NCBI RefSeq assembly: GCF_002920615.1
Contig: NZ_PQSU01000001.1
Location: 62,001-126,000, forward strand
Reading direction: 5' to 3'
Origin: Streptomyces sp. Ru62
GTDB lineage: Bacteria; Actinomycetota; Actinomycetes; Streptomycetales; Streptomycetaceae
DNA length: 64,000 bases
Program-made: the position numbers and the translations under genes
The notes under the pieces: generated by a model
Database searches by the model: none
The model's input: only the letters and a program-made list of their open reading frames with translations
What the model was told of the DNA's origin: nothing
Part shown: in pieces, positions 54,614 to 63,230 of the stretch
Position numbering within the stretch: the first letter of the stretch is position 1
How the letters are laid out: each line of letters starts with the position of its first letter

Positions 54614-55339
54614 TTGACGGTCACCCGCCAAGACTTCGAGGACGCGGTGGCGGCGTACTGGGGCGCCAAGGAGCTCCAGAGGGAGCAGTCGGCGATCAGG
54701 GCCGCCGTGGGAGCCGGCACGGCCGGCTCCGTACGGGGCGGCAAGCATTTCGACGCCATCGCCGTCCTGCTGTCGAAGTTCTTCCTCGACGCCGGTTATC
54801 CGCCGGAGAGCATCCGCGTCAGCAAGTCGCAGGGGCTGGAACTGCCCGGCTACTACCGGCCGCAGAAGCAGTGGGACCTGGTCGTCGTCCACCGGAACAC
54901 CCTCGTGGCCGCCTTCGAGCTGAAGGCCCTCGGCGGGCCGTCGTTCGGCAACAACTACAACAACCGGGTCGAGGAAGCGCTCGGCAGCGCCATCGACCTG
55001 CGCCATGCGGCCCTGGCCGGGATGTATCCGGGAGAGGAACCCTGGCTCGGGTACTTCTTCATCATGCAGGACGAGGCAGGGTCCCGGAGGCCGGTCAGGC
55101 CGGCCGAGGGTGCGCTGCCCGTGGAGGACATCTGGCCGGGAATGTCCTATCAGGAGCGCTTCGGCGTCTTCTGTCAGAGGCTTCTGTCCGAGCGGCTCTA
55201 CGATGCCGCCTGCTACATCACCTCCTCGGCCACGGACCCGAAGCCGCACGAGCCCGTCGCCAGGCTCGACTGGCGCCACTTCTCCGCGGCCATCAACGCG
55301 CGGCTCGCCTACCTCTACGACCTCGGCTTCCCCGGATAG
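54614..55339 (+). CDS. type II restriction endonuclease, PaeR7I/XhoI family
   Basis: 241 residues from a TTG at 54614, with GGAGGA directly after the methylase stop (TAGGAGGA). The PD-(D/E)xK-type centre is visible as KQWDLVVVHRNTLVAAFELK. RGGKHFDAIAVLLSKFFLDA and GPSFGNNYNNRVEEALGSAI are typical of the XhoI/PaeR7I family, which cuts C^TCGAG. Expression after the methylase with a weak TTG start would limit nuclease level. No controller (C) protein gene is present. Confidence 0.93.
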   Translation: MTVTRQDFEDAVAAYWGAKELQREQSAIRAAVGAGTAGSVRGGKHFDAIAVLLSKFFLDAGYPPESIRVSKSQGLELPGYYRPQKQWDLVVVHRNTLVAAFELKALGGPSFGNNYNNRVEEALGSAIDLRHAALAGMYPGEEPWLGYFFIMQDEAGSRRPVRPAEGALPVEDIWPGMSYQERFGVFCQRLLSERLYDAACYITSSATDPKPHEPVARLDWRHFSAAINARLAYLYDLGFPG

Positions 55340-55393
55340 CCACGGACCACGTCTCCTTCCCCGCGTCCGCGACCCGTCGGAGCCGGGTCCCCG

Positions 55394-56269
55394 TCAGGTC
55401 AGCAGGCGGGCGATCTCCAGTTGCCGGTCCTCGACCGGGCGGCCGTCCTCCACGTCCCACAAGGTGTTCTGGAGCAGGCGGCCGAGGGTCCAGGCGCGGG
55501 CCCGGGCGCGGTCCAGGCCGAGGACGTCGGTCATCGCGTCGAAGCGCCAGCGGACCTCGGCCGCGTCGAAGCGGTTGTCCAGGGCGGGCCACAGCTCGAA
55601 GCCGGGGTCGCCGGCCAGCGGCTTGGGGTCGATGGCGAGCCAGTCGGCGCGGTCGGCGGCGAGGACGTTCTCGTCGTGCAGGTCCCAGTGGAGCAGCCGG
55701 TCGCCGGGCTCGTGGACGACCTCGCGCACGGCGGCGGCGCAGTCGGCGACGATCCGGCGGGTCCCGGGGTCCGGGACGCGCTTCAGCGCCCGCGGGGTCC
55801 GTTCCAGCATGGCCTCGGCGATGTCGCCGAGGCGGCGCAGTCCGGGCGGGGCCGGGAAGGACGTGAGGTGGGCCAGCAGCCGGGCGATGACCAGGACGGC
55901 CTCGCGGGTGTCACCGAGGCCCGACAGCATCCGGGACTCGTCCAGGCGCTCCAGGAGCATGGTGCCGGTGGCCGGGTCGTGGTCCAGGAGCCGCACCGCC
56001 CCGTCGCCGTCCCACACGCGCAGCGCGACCGGTTCGCCCACGCTCTCCTCGTCCGTCAACTGGAGCTTGAGGACCGCGCGGAGGCCGTCGGCGCGGACGA
56101 CCGGCAGGACCAGGGCGCTGACGCCGTTCATCGACGGCCCGTCGAGCGTGAGCCGCCAGCGGTGCAGGAACTCGGCCGCGAGGTCCGGCAGCGCGGCGAT
56201 GAACGCCCGCCCCGCCGCGCCGTTGTACGTCTCCTGTGCCTTGGCCAGCTCGCCGGGGATGTCAATCAC
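55394..56269 (-). CDS. aminoglycoside (6)-phosphotransferase-like kinase
   Basis: 291 residues from a GTG at 56269. An ATG at 56305 would overlap the divergent gene start and is less likely. The kinase-fold signature: LHWDLHDENVLAADR (catalytic HxDxxxxN) and WLAIDPKPLAGDPGFELWPA. The N-terminal lobe is GVSALVLPVVRADGLRAVLK with the ATP lysine. This is the streptomycin 6-kinase/hydroxyurea-resistance (APH(6)) family. Many Streptomyces members are of unknown substrate. A drug-resistance role is possible, not shown. Confidence 0.85.
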   Translation of the reverse strand: MIDIPGELAKAQETYNGAAGRAFIAALPDLAAEFLHRWRLTLDGPSMNGVSALVLPVVRADGLRAVLKLQLTDEESVGEPVALRVWDGDGAVRLLDHDPATGTMLLERLDESRMLSGLGDTREAVLVIARLLAHLTSFPAPPGLRRLGDIAEAMLERTPRALKRVPDPGTRRIVADCAAAVREVVHEPGDRLLHWDLHDENVLAADRADWLAIDPKPLAGDPGFELWPALDNRFDAAEVRWRFDAMTDVLGLDRARARAWTLGRLLQNTLWDVEDGRPVEDRQLEIARLLT

Positions 56270-56291
56270 GAAGCGGACGATACTGGCGTGC

Positions 56292-56957
56292 GTGAATCGG
56301 CTCATGCGAGTTTTCCGGGGCCTGAGCGGGGTGTGGGCGTACGTCCGCAGTGCTCCCGGCACGTACGTGTGGCTGGGCATCCTGTTCGTGACGACGGTCG
56401 CGCTGCACCACATGTCGCCGGAGTTCGAGGAGCACTTCCTGCGGCGGCGGTCGACGAACATCCATGAGCTGTCCCGCAATCCGGTGCGGGTGCTGGTGGC
56501 CAGCGCTATGTGGATCGAGAGCGGGTACTGGGTGCCGTACGCCCTGCTGTACACGGTGTTCCACGCGCCGGCCGAGCGCTGGCTGGGTACGGCCCGCTGG
56601 CTGGCGGTGTGCGCGCTGGCGCACGTGCTGGCCTCGCTGATCAGCGAGGGGGTGCTGCTGGAGGCCATCCGCCGGGGCATGGCCCCGCACTCGGCGGTGA
56701 ACACCCTGGACATCGGGGTGAGTTACGCGCTGGCCGGGGTGATGGCGGTGCTCACCTACCGGATCGCGGCGCCGTGGCGGTACGCGTACCTCTTGGCGGT
56801 GCTGGCCGTGTTCGGGCTGCCGCTTGCCGCCGGGCCGACCTTCACCGACTTCGGTCACCTCGTCGCCGTACTGATCGGTCTGGCCTGCTGTCCGCTGGCC
56901 AGGGGCCGCGGAAAAGCATGGAATCCGAAGGAGACACTGGCCGGGCTCAGGGGTTAA
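56292..56957 (+). CDS. rhomboid-like integral membrane protein
   Basis: 221 residues from a GTG at 56292 (an ATG at 56304 also possible). About six hydrophobic segments, e.g. YVWLGILFVTTVALHHMSPE, YWVPYALLYTVFHAPAERWL, LAVCALAHVLASLISEGVLL, NTLDIGVSYALAGVMAVLTY and FGHLVAVLIGLACCPLARGR. The topology resembles rhomboid proteins, but the GxSG serine motif is replaced (DIGVSYALAG), so it is probably a non-catalytic relative. Divergent from the kinase gene by 22 bases. Confidence 0.75.
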   Translation: MNRLMRVFRGLSGVWAYVRSAPGTYVWLGILFVTTVALHHMSPEFEEHFLRRRSTNIHELSRNPVRVLVASAMWIESGYWVPYALLYTVFHAPAERWLGTARWLAVCALAHVLASLISEGVLLEAIRRGMAPHSAVNTLDIGVSYALAGVMAVLTYRIAAPWRYAYLLAVLAVFGLPLAAGPTFTDFGHLVAVLIGLACCPLARGRGKAWNPKETLAGLRG

Positions 56958-56967
56958 CGTCCCGGCC

Positions 56968-58374
56968 ATGAGCAGCTCGGCGAGCAGTGTCGTGAACGGT
57001 GGCATCTCCTTCTGGTACGCGGACGACGGCCTTCCGGTGGTGCGGGAGCCGCTGCCCGGGGACGCGTCCGCCGACGTCGTGATCGTGGGCGGCGGCTACA
57101 CGGGCCTGTGGACCGCGTACTACCTGAAGAAGGCCGCGCCCTTCCTGCGCATCACCGTCCTGGAGCAGAAGTTCTGCGGGTACGGTGCCTCCGGCCGCAA
57201 CGGCGGCTGGCTGTACAACGGGATCGCGGGCCGGGACCGGTACGCGAAGCTGCACGGCCACGAGGCCGCCGTACGGCTCCAGCGGGCGATGAACGACACC
57301 GTGGCCGAGGTGATCGCGGTCGCCGAGGCGGAGGGCATCGACGCCGACATGCACCGGGGCGGCGTCCTGGAGGTGGCGACCACCCCGGCGCAGCTGGCCC
57401 GGCTGAAGGCGTTCCACCAGCACGAGCTGTCGTACGGCGAGAAGGACCGGGAGCTGTACGGCGCCCGGGAGACCGCCGAGCGGATCCGGATCGCGGACGC
57501 GGTCGGCTCCACCTGGACCCCGCACGGGGCGCGGCTGCACCCGGTGAAGCTGGTCAAGGGGCTCGCGGCGGCCGTGGAGGCGCTCGGTGTGACCATCCAC
57601 GAGTCGACGCCGGTGACGGAGATCCGCCCCAAGCACGCGGTCACTCCGTACGGCACCGTCCGCGCGCCCTACGTCCTGCGCTGCACCGAGGGCTTCACCG
57701 CCTCCCTCAGGGGGCAGCGGCGGACCTGGCTGCCGATGAACTCCGCGATGATCGCGACCGAGCCGCTGACCGAGGAGCAGTGGGCGGCGATCGGCTGGGC
57801 GGGCCGGGAGACCCTCGGCGACATGGCGCACGCCTACATGTACGCCCAGCGCACGGCGGACGGGCGGATCGCGCTCGGCGGGCGCGGGGTGCCGTACCGC
57901 TTCGGCTCCCGCACCGACAACGACGGCCGGACGCAGGCGGAGACCGTCGAGGCCCTGCGGGAGATCCTGACCCGCTTCTTCCCGTCCCTGGCCGGGGTGC
58001 GGATCGAGCACGCCTGGTCGGGCGTGCTCGGAGTGCCGCGCGACTGGTGCGCCACGGTGACGCTCGACCGCTCCACCGGCCTCGGCTGGGCGGGCGGTTA
58101 CGTCGGCTCCGGCGTCGCCACCACCAACCTGGCCGCCCGCACCCTGCGCGACCTGGTGCAGCGGGACTCCGGACAGGGCGGGCGGACCGAGCTGACCGAC
58201 CTGCCCTGGGTCGGCCACAAGGTCCGCAAGTGGGAGCCGGAACCCTTCCGCTGGCTGGGCGTCCAGGGCATGTACGCCACCTACCGCGCCGCCGACCAGC
58301 GCGAACGCCTCCACCCGGGCACGGAGTCCTCGCGCCTGGCGAAGGTGGCCGACCGGGTGGCGGGACGGCACTGA
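56968..58374 (+). CDS. FAD-dependent oxidoreductase (DAO family)
   Basis: 468 residues from the ATG at 56968, 10 bases after the membrane-protein stop. The FAD Rossmann motif is ADVVIVGGGYTGLWTAYYLK and GASGRNGGWLYNGIAGRDRY is the DAO-family signature. GRIALGGRGVPYRFGSRTDN and GLGWAGGYVGSGVATTNLAA form the C-terminal FAD contact. It belongs to the gamma-glutamylputrescine/glycine-oxidase-like group; the amine substrate is unknown. Confidence 0.88.
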   Translation: MSSSASSVVNGGISFWYADDGLPVVREPLPGDASADVVIVGGGYTGLWTAYYLKKAAPFLRITVLEQKFCGYGASGRNGGWLYNGIAGRDRYAKLHGHEAAVRLQRAMNDTVAEVIAVAEAEGIDADMHRGGVLEVATTPAQLARLKAFHQHELSYGEKDRELYGARETAERIRIADAVGSTWTPHGARLHPVKLVKGLAAAVEALGVTIHESTPVTEIRPKHAVTPYGTVRAPYVLRCTEGFTASLRGQRRTWLPMNSAMIATEPLTEEQWAAIGWAGRETLGDMAHAYMYAQRTADGRIALGGRGVPYRFGSRTDNDGRTQAETVEALREILTRFFPSLAGVRIEHAWSGVLGVPRDWCATVTLDRSTGLGWAGGYVGSGVATTNLAARTLRDLVQRDSGQGGRTELTDLPWVGHKVRKWEPEPFRWLGVQGMYATYRAADQRERLHPGTESSRLAKVADRVAGRH

Positions 58375-58406
58375 GGCCCGGTGCGCGGGCCGGTTACCCT
58401 CGCGGC

Positions 58407-58886
58407 ATGATTCGTACCGCGACCCCCGACGACGTCCCCGTCATCCACACCATGGTCCGTGAGCTGGCCGAGTACGAGAAGGCGCCCGAGGAGGCCCGGG
58501 CGAGCGAGGACCAGCTGCGGGAGGCCCTGTTCGGGGAGCGGCCGGCCGCGTTCGCGCACATGGCGGTGGACGAGGCGAGCGGGGAGCCGGTCGGGTTCGC
58601 GCTGTGGTTCCTCAACTTCTCCACCTGGCGCGGGGTGCACGGCATCTACCTGGAGGACCTGTACGTCCGCCCGGAGGCACGCGGCGGCGGCCACGGGCGG
58701 GCGCTGCTGGCCGAGCTGGCGCGGATCTGCGTGGAGCGCGGGTACGAGCGGCTGGAGTGGTCCGTGCTGAACTGGAACCGGCCGGCGATCGGCTTCTACG
58801 AGGCGCTGGGCGCCCGGCCCCAGGACGAGTGGACGGTGTACCGGCTCACGGACGAGTCCCTGACCGCGCTGGGCTCGGGCGGCTGA
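58407..58886 (+). CDS. GNAT-family N-acetyltransferase
   Basis: 159 residues from the ATG at 58407. TACCCT at 58395-58400 close to the start suggests a leaderless mRNA. IRTATPDDVPVIHTMVREL starts the fold and EDLYVRPEARGGGHGRALLA is the acetyl-CoA motif A (R/Q-x-x-G-x-G/A). The C-terminal ERLEWSVLNWNRPAIGFYEA is typical of diamine acetyltransferase-like enzymes. Substrate unknown. Confidence 0.9.
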   Translation: MIRTATPDDVPVIHTMVRELAEYEKAPEEARASEDQLREALFGERPAAFAHMAVDEASGEPVGFALWFLNFSTWRGVHGIYLEDLYVRPEARGGGHGRALLAELARICVERGYERLEWSVLNWNRPAIGFYEALGARPQDEWTVYRLTDESLTALGSGG

Positions 58887-58927
58887 CACCGGCAGCGGGG
58901 CTTGTTCAAGGAGCCCGGCGCCGTCCG

Positions 58928-59899
58928 TCAGGGTTCCAGTACGACCTTGCCGATCGTGTCCCGCTGCTCCAGCGCCCGGTGCGCGGCGGCGGCCTGCGCG
59001 AGGGGGAAGCGGGTGACGGCCGGGCGCAGGCGGCCCCGGGCGGCCTCGGCGAGCGCGCGCAGTTCCAGTGCGCGCAGGCCGCCGGCGCGCTCCAGCATCT
59101 TCGGGCCGAGCACCGACTCCGAGACGCCCTCGACGTGGTACCCCTGCCCCTGCCCGATGCCCTCCGCCGACCAGCCGAACACCAGGTGCCGGCCGCCGGG
59201 GCCGAGCAGGGCGACGGCCTCCCGGGCGACCCGGCCGCCCACGCCGTCGTAGACGAGGGAGGCGGGCCGGCCGCCCAGATGCGCGCGGACCTTGGCGGGC
59301 CAGTCGGGATCGGTGTAGTCGACGGCGAGGTCGGCGCCGTTCGCGCGCACCCGGGCGGTCTTCTCCGGGCCGCCGGCGAGCCCGATCACGGTCGCCCCGG
59401 CGTTCCTGGCGTGCTGCACGAGCAGCGTGCCGATGCCGCCGGCCGCGGCCGGTACGACCACCACGTCGTCCGGTCCCGGCTCGGCGAACTGCGCGATGCC
59501 CAGCGCCGTACGGCCCGTGCCGATCATGGCGACGGCGGCGGCGGGGTCCAGGTTCTCCGGGACGTCGTGCACCCGCTCGACCTCGGTGACGGCGAGTTCG
59601 GCGTACCCGCCGGGCGCGAAGCCCAGGTGGGCCACCACCCGTCGGCCGAGCCACAGGCCGTCCACGCCGTCGCCGAGCGCGTCCACGACCCCGGCGACCT
59701 CCCGGCCGGGGACGGTCGGCAGGCGGGGCGGTTCGGGCAACGGGCCCTGGTGGCCCTCCCGCAGGGCCGCGTCGAGCAGGTGCACACCGGCCGCGGCGAC
59801 CGCGATCCGCACCTGGCCGGGGCCCGGGACGGGATCCGGGAGCTCCTCGTAGGTGAGGTTCTCGGCCGGACCGAAGGCGTACAGGCGGACGGCGTGCAT
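58928..59899 (-). CDS. zinc-type alcohol dehydrogenase / quinone oxidoreductase family
   Basis: 323 residues from the ATG at 59899 (GGGGG upstream). GroES-like N-terminus (GPGQVRIAVAAAGVHLLDAA) and NADPH Rossmann fold VVVVPAAAGGIGTLLVQHAR. No zinc-ligand cysteines are seen, so it is the zinc-free quinone-oxidoreductase (Qor) type. Substrate unknown. It is 47 bases after the phytoene-dehydrogenase-like gene on the same strand. Confidence 0.9.
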   Translation of the reverse strand: MHAVRLYAFGPAENLTYEELPDPVPGPGQVRIAVAAAGVHLLDAALREGHQGPLPEPPRLPTVPGREVAGVVDALGDGVDGLWLGRRVVAHLGFAPGGYAELAVTEVERVHDVPENLDPAAAVAMIGTGRTALGIAQFAEPGPDDVVVVPAAAGGIGTLLVQHARNAGATVIGLAGGPEKTARVRANGADLAVDYTDPDWPAKVRAHLGGRPASLVYDGVGGRVAREAVALLGPGGRHLVFGWSAEGIGQGQGYHVEGVSESVLGPKMLERAGGLRALELRALAEAARGRLRPAVTRFPLAQAAAAHRALEQRDTIGKVVLEP

Positions 59900-59946
59900 G
59901 GGACCCCCAGGGAGACGTGGCTCGGTGTGGTCCCCACCCTCGGACC

Positions 59947-61119
59947 TCAAGCGCGCTTGAGGTCAAGGGCGGGCCGGCCGAGGATCAGGGACACCGCCGT
60001 GACCGCGCTGTTGAAGGACACCTCCGCGAGCACGCCCGGGGCCGCCACCTGGTCGCCCACGAGGTAGACCCCGTCGCCGCGGTCCACGGCGGGCCGGTCC
60101 CGCCAGGTCCGGCCCGGCGGGTCCACGGCTCCCGTGCGGCCGTCCGCCACGGCCTCCCGCCGCCAGGTCACCCGCTCCCGCCACCCCCGGAACCCCAGGT
60201 CGAGCAGGTGCTCGGCGCGGGCCACGCCGTCGGCCCGGGCCTGGCCGGGCCCGATCGGGAACTGCCCCTGGACCAGCTGCTCCCCGGCCGGCGCGAGGGA
60301 CGGGTCCTGCGCGGTGAAGCGCTCGATCCAGCCCGGCGCGTCCAGGTCGGAGACGGCGAAGGCGTCCCCGCGCCGGGTGCGCACGGCGAGGTCGAGCAGG
60401 ACGGTACGGCCGCTCGGCCACTCCAGCGAGTCGTCGCGGAGCAGCCGCCGGGCGGCGGGCAGGCCGGTGGCGACGACCACCGGGGTGTCCTCGGGCAGTT
60501 CCTCCACCCGGGCTCCGGTCTCGATCCGCACGCCCATGTTCCAGGCGCGCGCGGCCATCCGGTCGACGACCCCGCCCCACCCGCCGCGCGGATAGTGCGC
60601 CTCCGGCGGCAGCTTGGCGGCCCGGCGCAGCCGCTCCTGCACGAAGGCGGCGGACAGGCCGCCCGGGTCGTGGTGGAACAGCGCCACCGCCGCGTAGTGC
60701 GCCGCCGCGCGGGCTCCCTCCTCCCCGGCGATCCCGGTCGCCCAGCCGAGGAAGTCGGCGTCGACGGGGGCCGGGCCGACCCGGCGCCGCAGCAGCTTGA
60801 GCATGGCGAAGGGCGGGGTGCGGCGCAGCACGCCGTGGTGGCGCAGCCGCAGCCGGGTGGCCTCCAGGGGCGGCAGCGTGGCGAGCGGGCCGATCAGGTC
60901 CCGCTGCCTGAGCCAGGCCCAGTGCGGGCCGCCGGCGTAGAGCGCGTGCGGGCCCTCGTTGGCCCGGTACGGCCCCTCCGTCGTCCGGGCCCGCCCGCCC
61001 AGGGTGCCGTGGGCCTCGTACACGGTGACCCGGGCGCCGGCCTCGGCGGCCGTGATCGCGGCGGTGAGTCCGGCGAAGCCGCCGCCGACGACGGTGATGT
61101 GGTGCGCGGGCTTGTGCAT
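59947..61119 (-). CDS. phytoene-desaturase-like FAD oxidoreductase
   Basis: 390 residues from the ATG at 61119 (CAGGGAGA upstream). The dinucleotide motif HHITVVGGGFAGLTAAITAA then VTVYEAHGTLGGRARTTEGP is the NAD(P)-binding Rossmann/CrtI type. The C-terminus GVYLVGDQVAAPGVLAEVSF is the FAD-ribose contact. At 390 residues it is shorter than CrtI (about 500). Likely acts on an amine, terpenoid or fatty substrate; unknown. Heads a two-gene unit with the Qor-type gene. Confidence 0.85.
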   Translation of the reverse strand: MHKPAHHITVVGGGFAGLTAAITAAEAGARVTVYEAHGTLGGRARTTEGPYRANEGPHALYAGGPHWAWLRQRDLIGPLATLPPLEATRLRLRHHGVLRRTPPFAMLKLLRRRVGPAPVDADFLGWATGIAGEEGARAAAHYAAVALFHHDPGGLSAAFVQERLRRAAKLPPEAHYPRGGWGGVVDRMAARAWNMGVRIETGARVEELPEDTPVVVATGLPAARRLLRDDSLEWPSGRTVLLDLAVRTRRGDAFAVSDLDAPGWIERFTAQDPSLAPAGEQLVQGQFPIGPGQARADGVARAEHLLDLGFRGWRERVTWRREAVADGRTGAVDPPGRTWRDRPAVDRGDGVYLVGDQVAAPGVLAEVSFNSAVTAVSLILGRPALDLKRA

Positions 61120-61242
61120 GGTTCTCCCTGAGGTCGGTGCGCCTGCTCGCGAGTACGACGGCCGGCGCCCCGCCGCATGTGACATGCCGGGCGTCTGCCC
61201 AGCTCAGGGCGGAGTGTCAGTGGCGGGGTGCAGCATGGGGGC

Positions 61243-61923
61243 ATGGTGCGACGAGCGGCGGGTGCGGGTGCGGCAGGGGTGAAGGGCGCGCGGCGGCCGG
61301 AGGTGCGGCTGCCGTCCCTGGAGCCGTGGACCGAGGGGGAACTGGAGCCGGACGGTGACTACGACGGGCTGGAGTTCCGGGAGCGCGACCTGGCCGGGCA
61401 GGACGGCGCGGGCGCCCGGTTCATGGACTGCGCGCTGACGGACTGCGCGGTGGACGAGACCGCGCTGGGCCGGGCCCGGGTGCTGGACTCGGTGCTGACC
61501 GGGCTGCGCGGGGTGGGAACGCGACTGGCCGAGGCCACGCTCAGGGACGTCGAGCTGGTCGACGCCCGACTGGGCGGCACGCAGCTGCACGGTGCCGTGC
61601 TGGAGAGAGTCGTGATCCGGGGCGGCAAGATCGACTACCTGAACCTGCGCGAGGCCCGACTCAAGGACGTCGTCTTCGAGTCCTGCGTCCTGGTCGAGCC
61701 GGACTTCGCGGGCGCGCGCCTGGAGCGGGTGGAGTTCACCGACTGCGCCCTGAAGGGGGCCGACTTCGGCGGGGCGACCCTGACGGACGTCGACCTGCGC
61801 GGGGCCGCTCCGCTGGAGATCACCCGGGGCCTGGACCGGCTCTCCGGTTCGGTGATCAGCACGGGCCAACTGCTGGACCTGGCCCCGGTGCTGGCGGCGG
61901 CGATGGGCATCCGGATCATGTGA
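61243..61923 (+). CDS. pentapeptide-repeat protein
   Basis: 226 residues from the ATG at 61243 (GTG at 61228 also possible). Repeating A(D/N)LxX units: LTDCAVDETALGRARVLDSV, EATLRDVELVDARLGGTQLH, GADFGGATLTDVDLRGAAPL. These build the square beta-helix. Some members protect DNA gyrase from quinolones (MfpA/Qnr); others have unknown roles. No evidence ties this one to gyrase. Confidence 0.85.
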   Translation: MVRRAAGAGAAGVKGARRPEVRLPSLEPWTEGELEPDGDYDGLEFRERDLAGQDGAGARFMDCALTDCAVDETALGRARVLDSVLTGLRGVGTRLAEATLRDVELVDARLGGTQLHGAVLERVVIRGGKIDYLNLREARLKDVVFESCVLVEPDFAGARLERVEFTDCALKGADFGGATLTDVDLRGAAPLEITRGLDRLSGSVISTGQLLDLAPVLAAAMGIRIM

Positions 61924-62057
61924 CGCGCGGCATAGACTCCGCTTCGTCCGCACCGTGGCCAAGGAGCTGTGAGAACCGCCGTGACCACCTTCCCGCCCCC
62001 GGGCTGCGTGCCCTTCACCGACGCCCCGACGGCCCCCGGCGGGGTGCGCGGCGCGTG

Positions 62058-63002
62058 ATGCTCGAACCCCTGCCGTCCCACGGCGGCATCCCGGCCCCGT
62101 TGCTCACCGAGCTGACCGCGCTGTACGCCTCCAACCGGGAGTTCCACGCGCTGAGCGGTGACTTCCCCGACCCGGACGACATCCGGCCCGAGCAGGTGGC
62201 GGCCGGGCTGGCCGGGGCGGGCAGCGAGGTGCTGCTGGCCCGCGTCGAAGGGCGGCTGGTGGCGGTGGTGATCACGCTGGACCGCCATCCCGACCCCGCC
62301 GACCCCGATCCGTGGATCGGGCTGCTCATGGTCGACGCCCGCGAGCACGGCAAGGGGTACGGCCGGCGTGCCGCCACGCTGGTCGAGGAGCGTTTCCGGG
62401 CCGCCGGGCGGCAGGCGGTACGGCTTGCCGTGCTCGACGCAAACCCCAAGGGGCTGTCCTTCTGGACGGCCCTCGGCTACGAGGTCGTCGACCGCCGTCG
62501 GGACCGTGCTCTCGGCCGGCCCTGCGCCGTACTGCGCAAGGTGCTGCGGACACCCCGGCGGACACCCCGGCGGGCGGCCCGGGTCGCCGTCGTGGACCCC
62601 GACGGCGCGGTGCTCCTCTTCCGGTACGACAACGTCGAGGTCGGCATCCACTGGGCCCTGCCCGGCGGCGGCCTGGAGGCGGGCGAGGGCCCGCGCGAGG
62701 CCGCGCTGCGGGAGCTGCGCGAGGAGACCGGCTGGGACGACCTGGAGCCGGGCCCCCTCCTGTGCACCTGGGAACACGACTTCACCCACACGGGCACTCC
62801 CGTCCGCCAGCACGAGCACGTGTACGTCACCGGCGGCCCGCACCGTGAACCCTCCGGCCCCGGACTCGCCGCCGCGCACGCCGCCGACGGCATCCTCACC
62901 TGGCGCTGGTGGAGCAGACAGGAACTGGCCCAGGAGGCGGAGCCGATGTGGCCGCCCGGCCTCGCGCGGCTGCTCGACGAGTGGGAGGCGCGCCGGGTGT
63001 GA
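62058..63002 (+). CDS. GNAT acetyltransferase fused to Nudix hydrolase
   Basis: 314 residues from the ATG at 62058. The N-terminal half is a GNAT domain: PWIGLLMVDAREHGKGYGRR (acetyl-CoA loop) and VRLAVLDANPKGLSFWTALG. The C-terminal half is a Nudix domain with the box GGGLEAGEGPREAALRELRE then ETGWDDL. VAVVDPDGAVLLFRYDNVEV precedes it. Both active sites look intact. A 25-codon open frame starting GTG at 61981 ends TGA overlapping this ATG and may be a leader peptide. Substrates unknown; a two-step repair of a nucleotide adduct is speculative. Confidence 0.88.
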   Translation: MLEPLPSHGGIPAPLLTELTALYASNREFHALSGDFPDPDDIRPEQVAAGLAGAGSEVLLARVEGRLVAVVITLDRHPDPADPDPWIGLLMVDAREHGKGYGRRAATLVEERFRAAGRQAVRLAVLDANPKGLSFWTALGYEVVDRRRDRALGRPCAVLRKVLRTPRRTPRRAARVAVVDPDGAVLLFRYDNVEVGIHWALPGGGLEAGEGPREAALRELREETGWDDLEPGPLLCTWEHDFTHTGTPVRQHEHVYVTGGPHREPSGPGLAAAHAADGILTWRWWSRQELAQEAEPMWPPGLARLLDEWEARRV

Positions 63003-63230
63003 CGTTCCACGCCTCAAGTGCGCTGAAGCAGACAGAGGTTGAGGCTGAACCCCGTGTCCGTATAACGGATTCCGTAGCACGGCATTCGGATACGAACACG
63101 TAAAGTCTTGACGGCGCTCTGTCAAACAGACGGGTTCGGGTGTCACTCTCTCCTCGCCCGCCGCAAGTCTGTGCATCCCCTGTGGCCCCTCTGTGTCTCC
63201 ACCCCACGAGACCGGACAGAAGGAGATCGA

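Noticed and set aside
52784-55279. 831-codon open frame antisense to the restriction-modification genes
   Set aside because: Plus-strand proteins have clear family motifs; the antisense frame overlaps the tRNA and has no support.
52851-55400. tRNA-borne genomic island with the tRNA-Thr 3' end duplicated
   Set aside because: No direct repeat of the tRNA end was found after the restriction genes and no integrase is adjacent.
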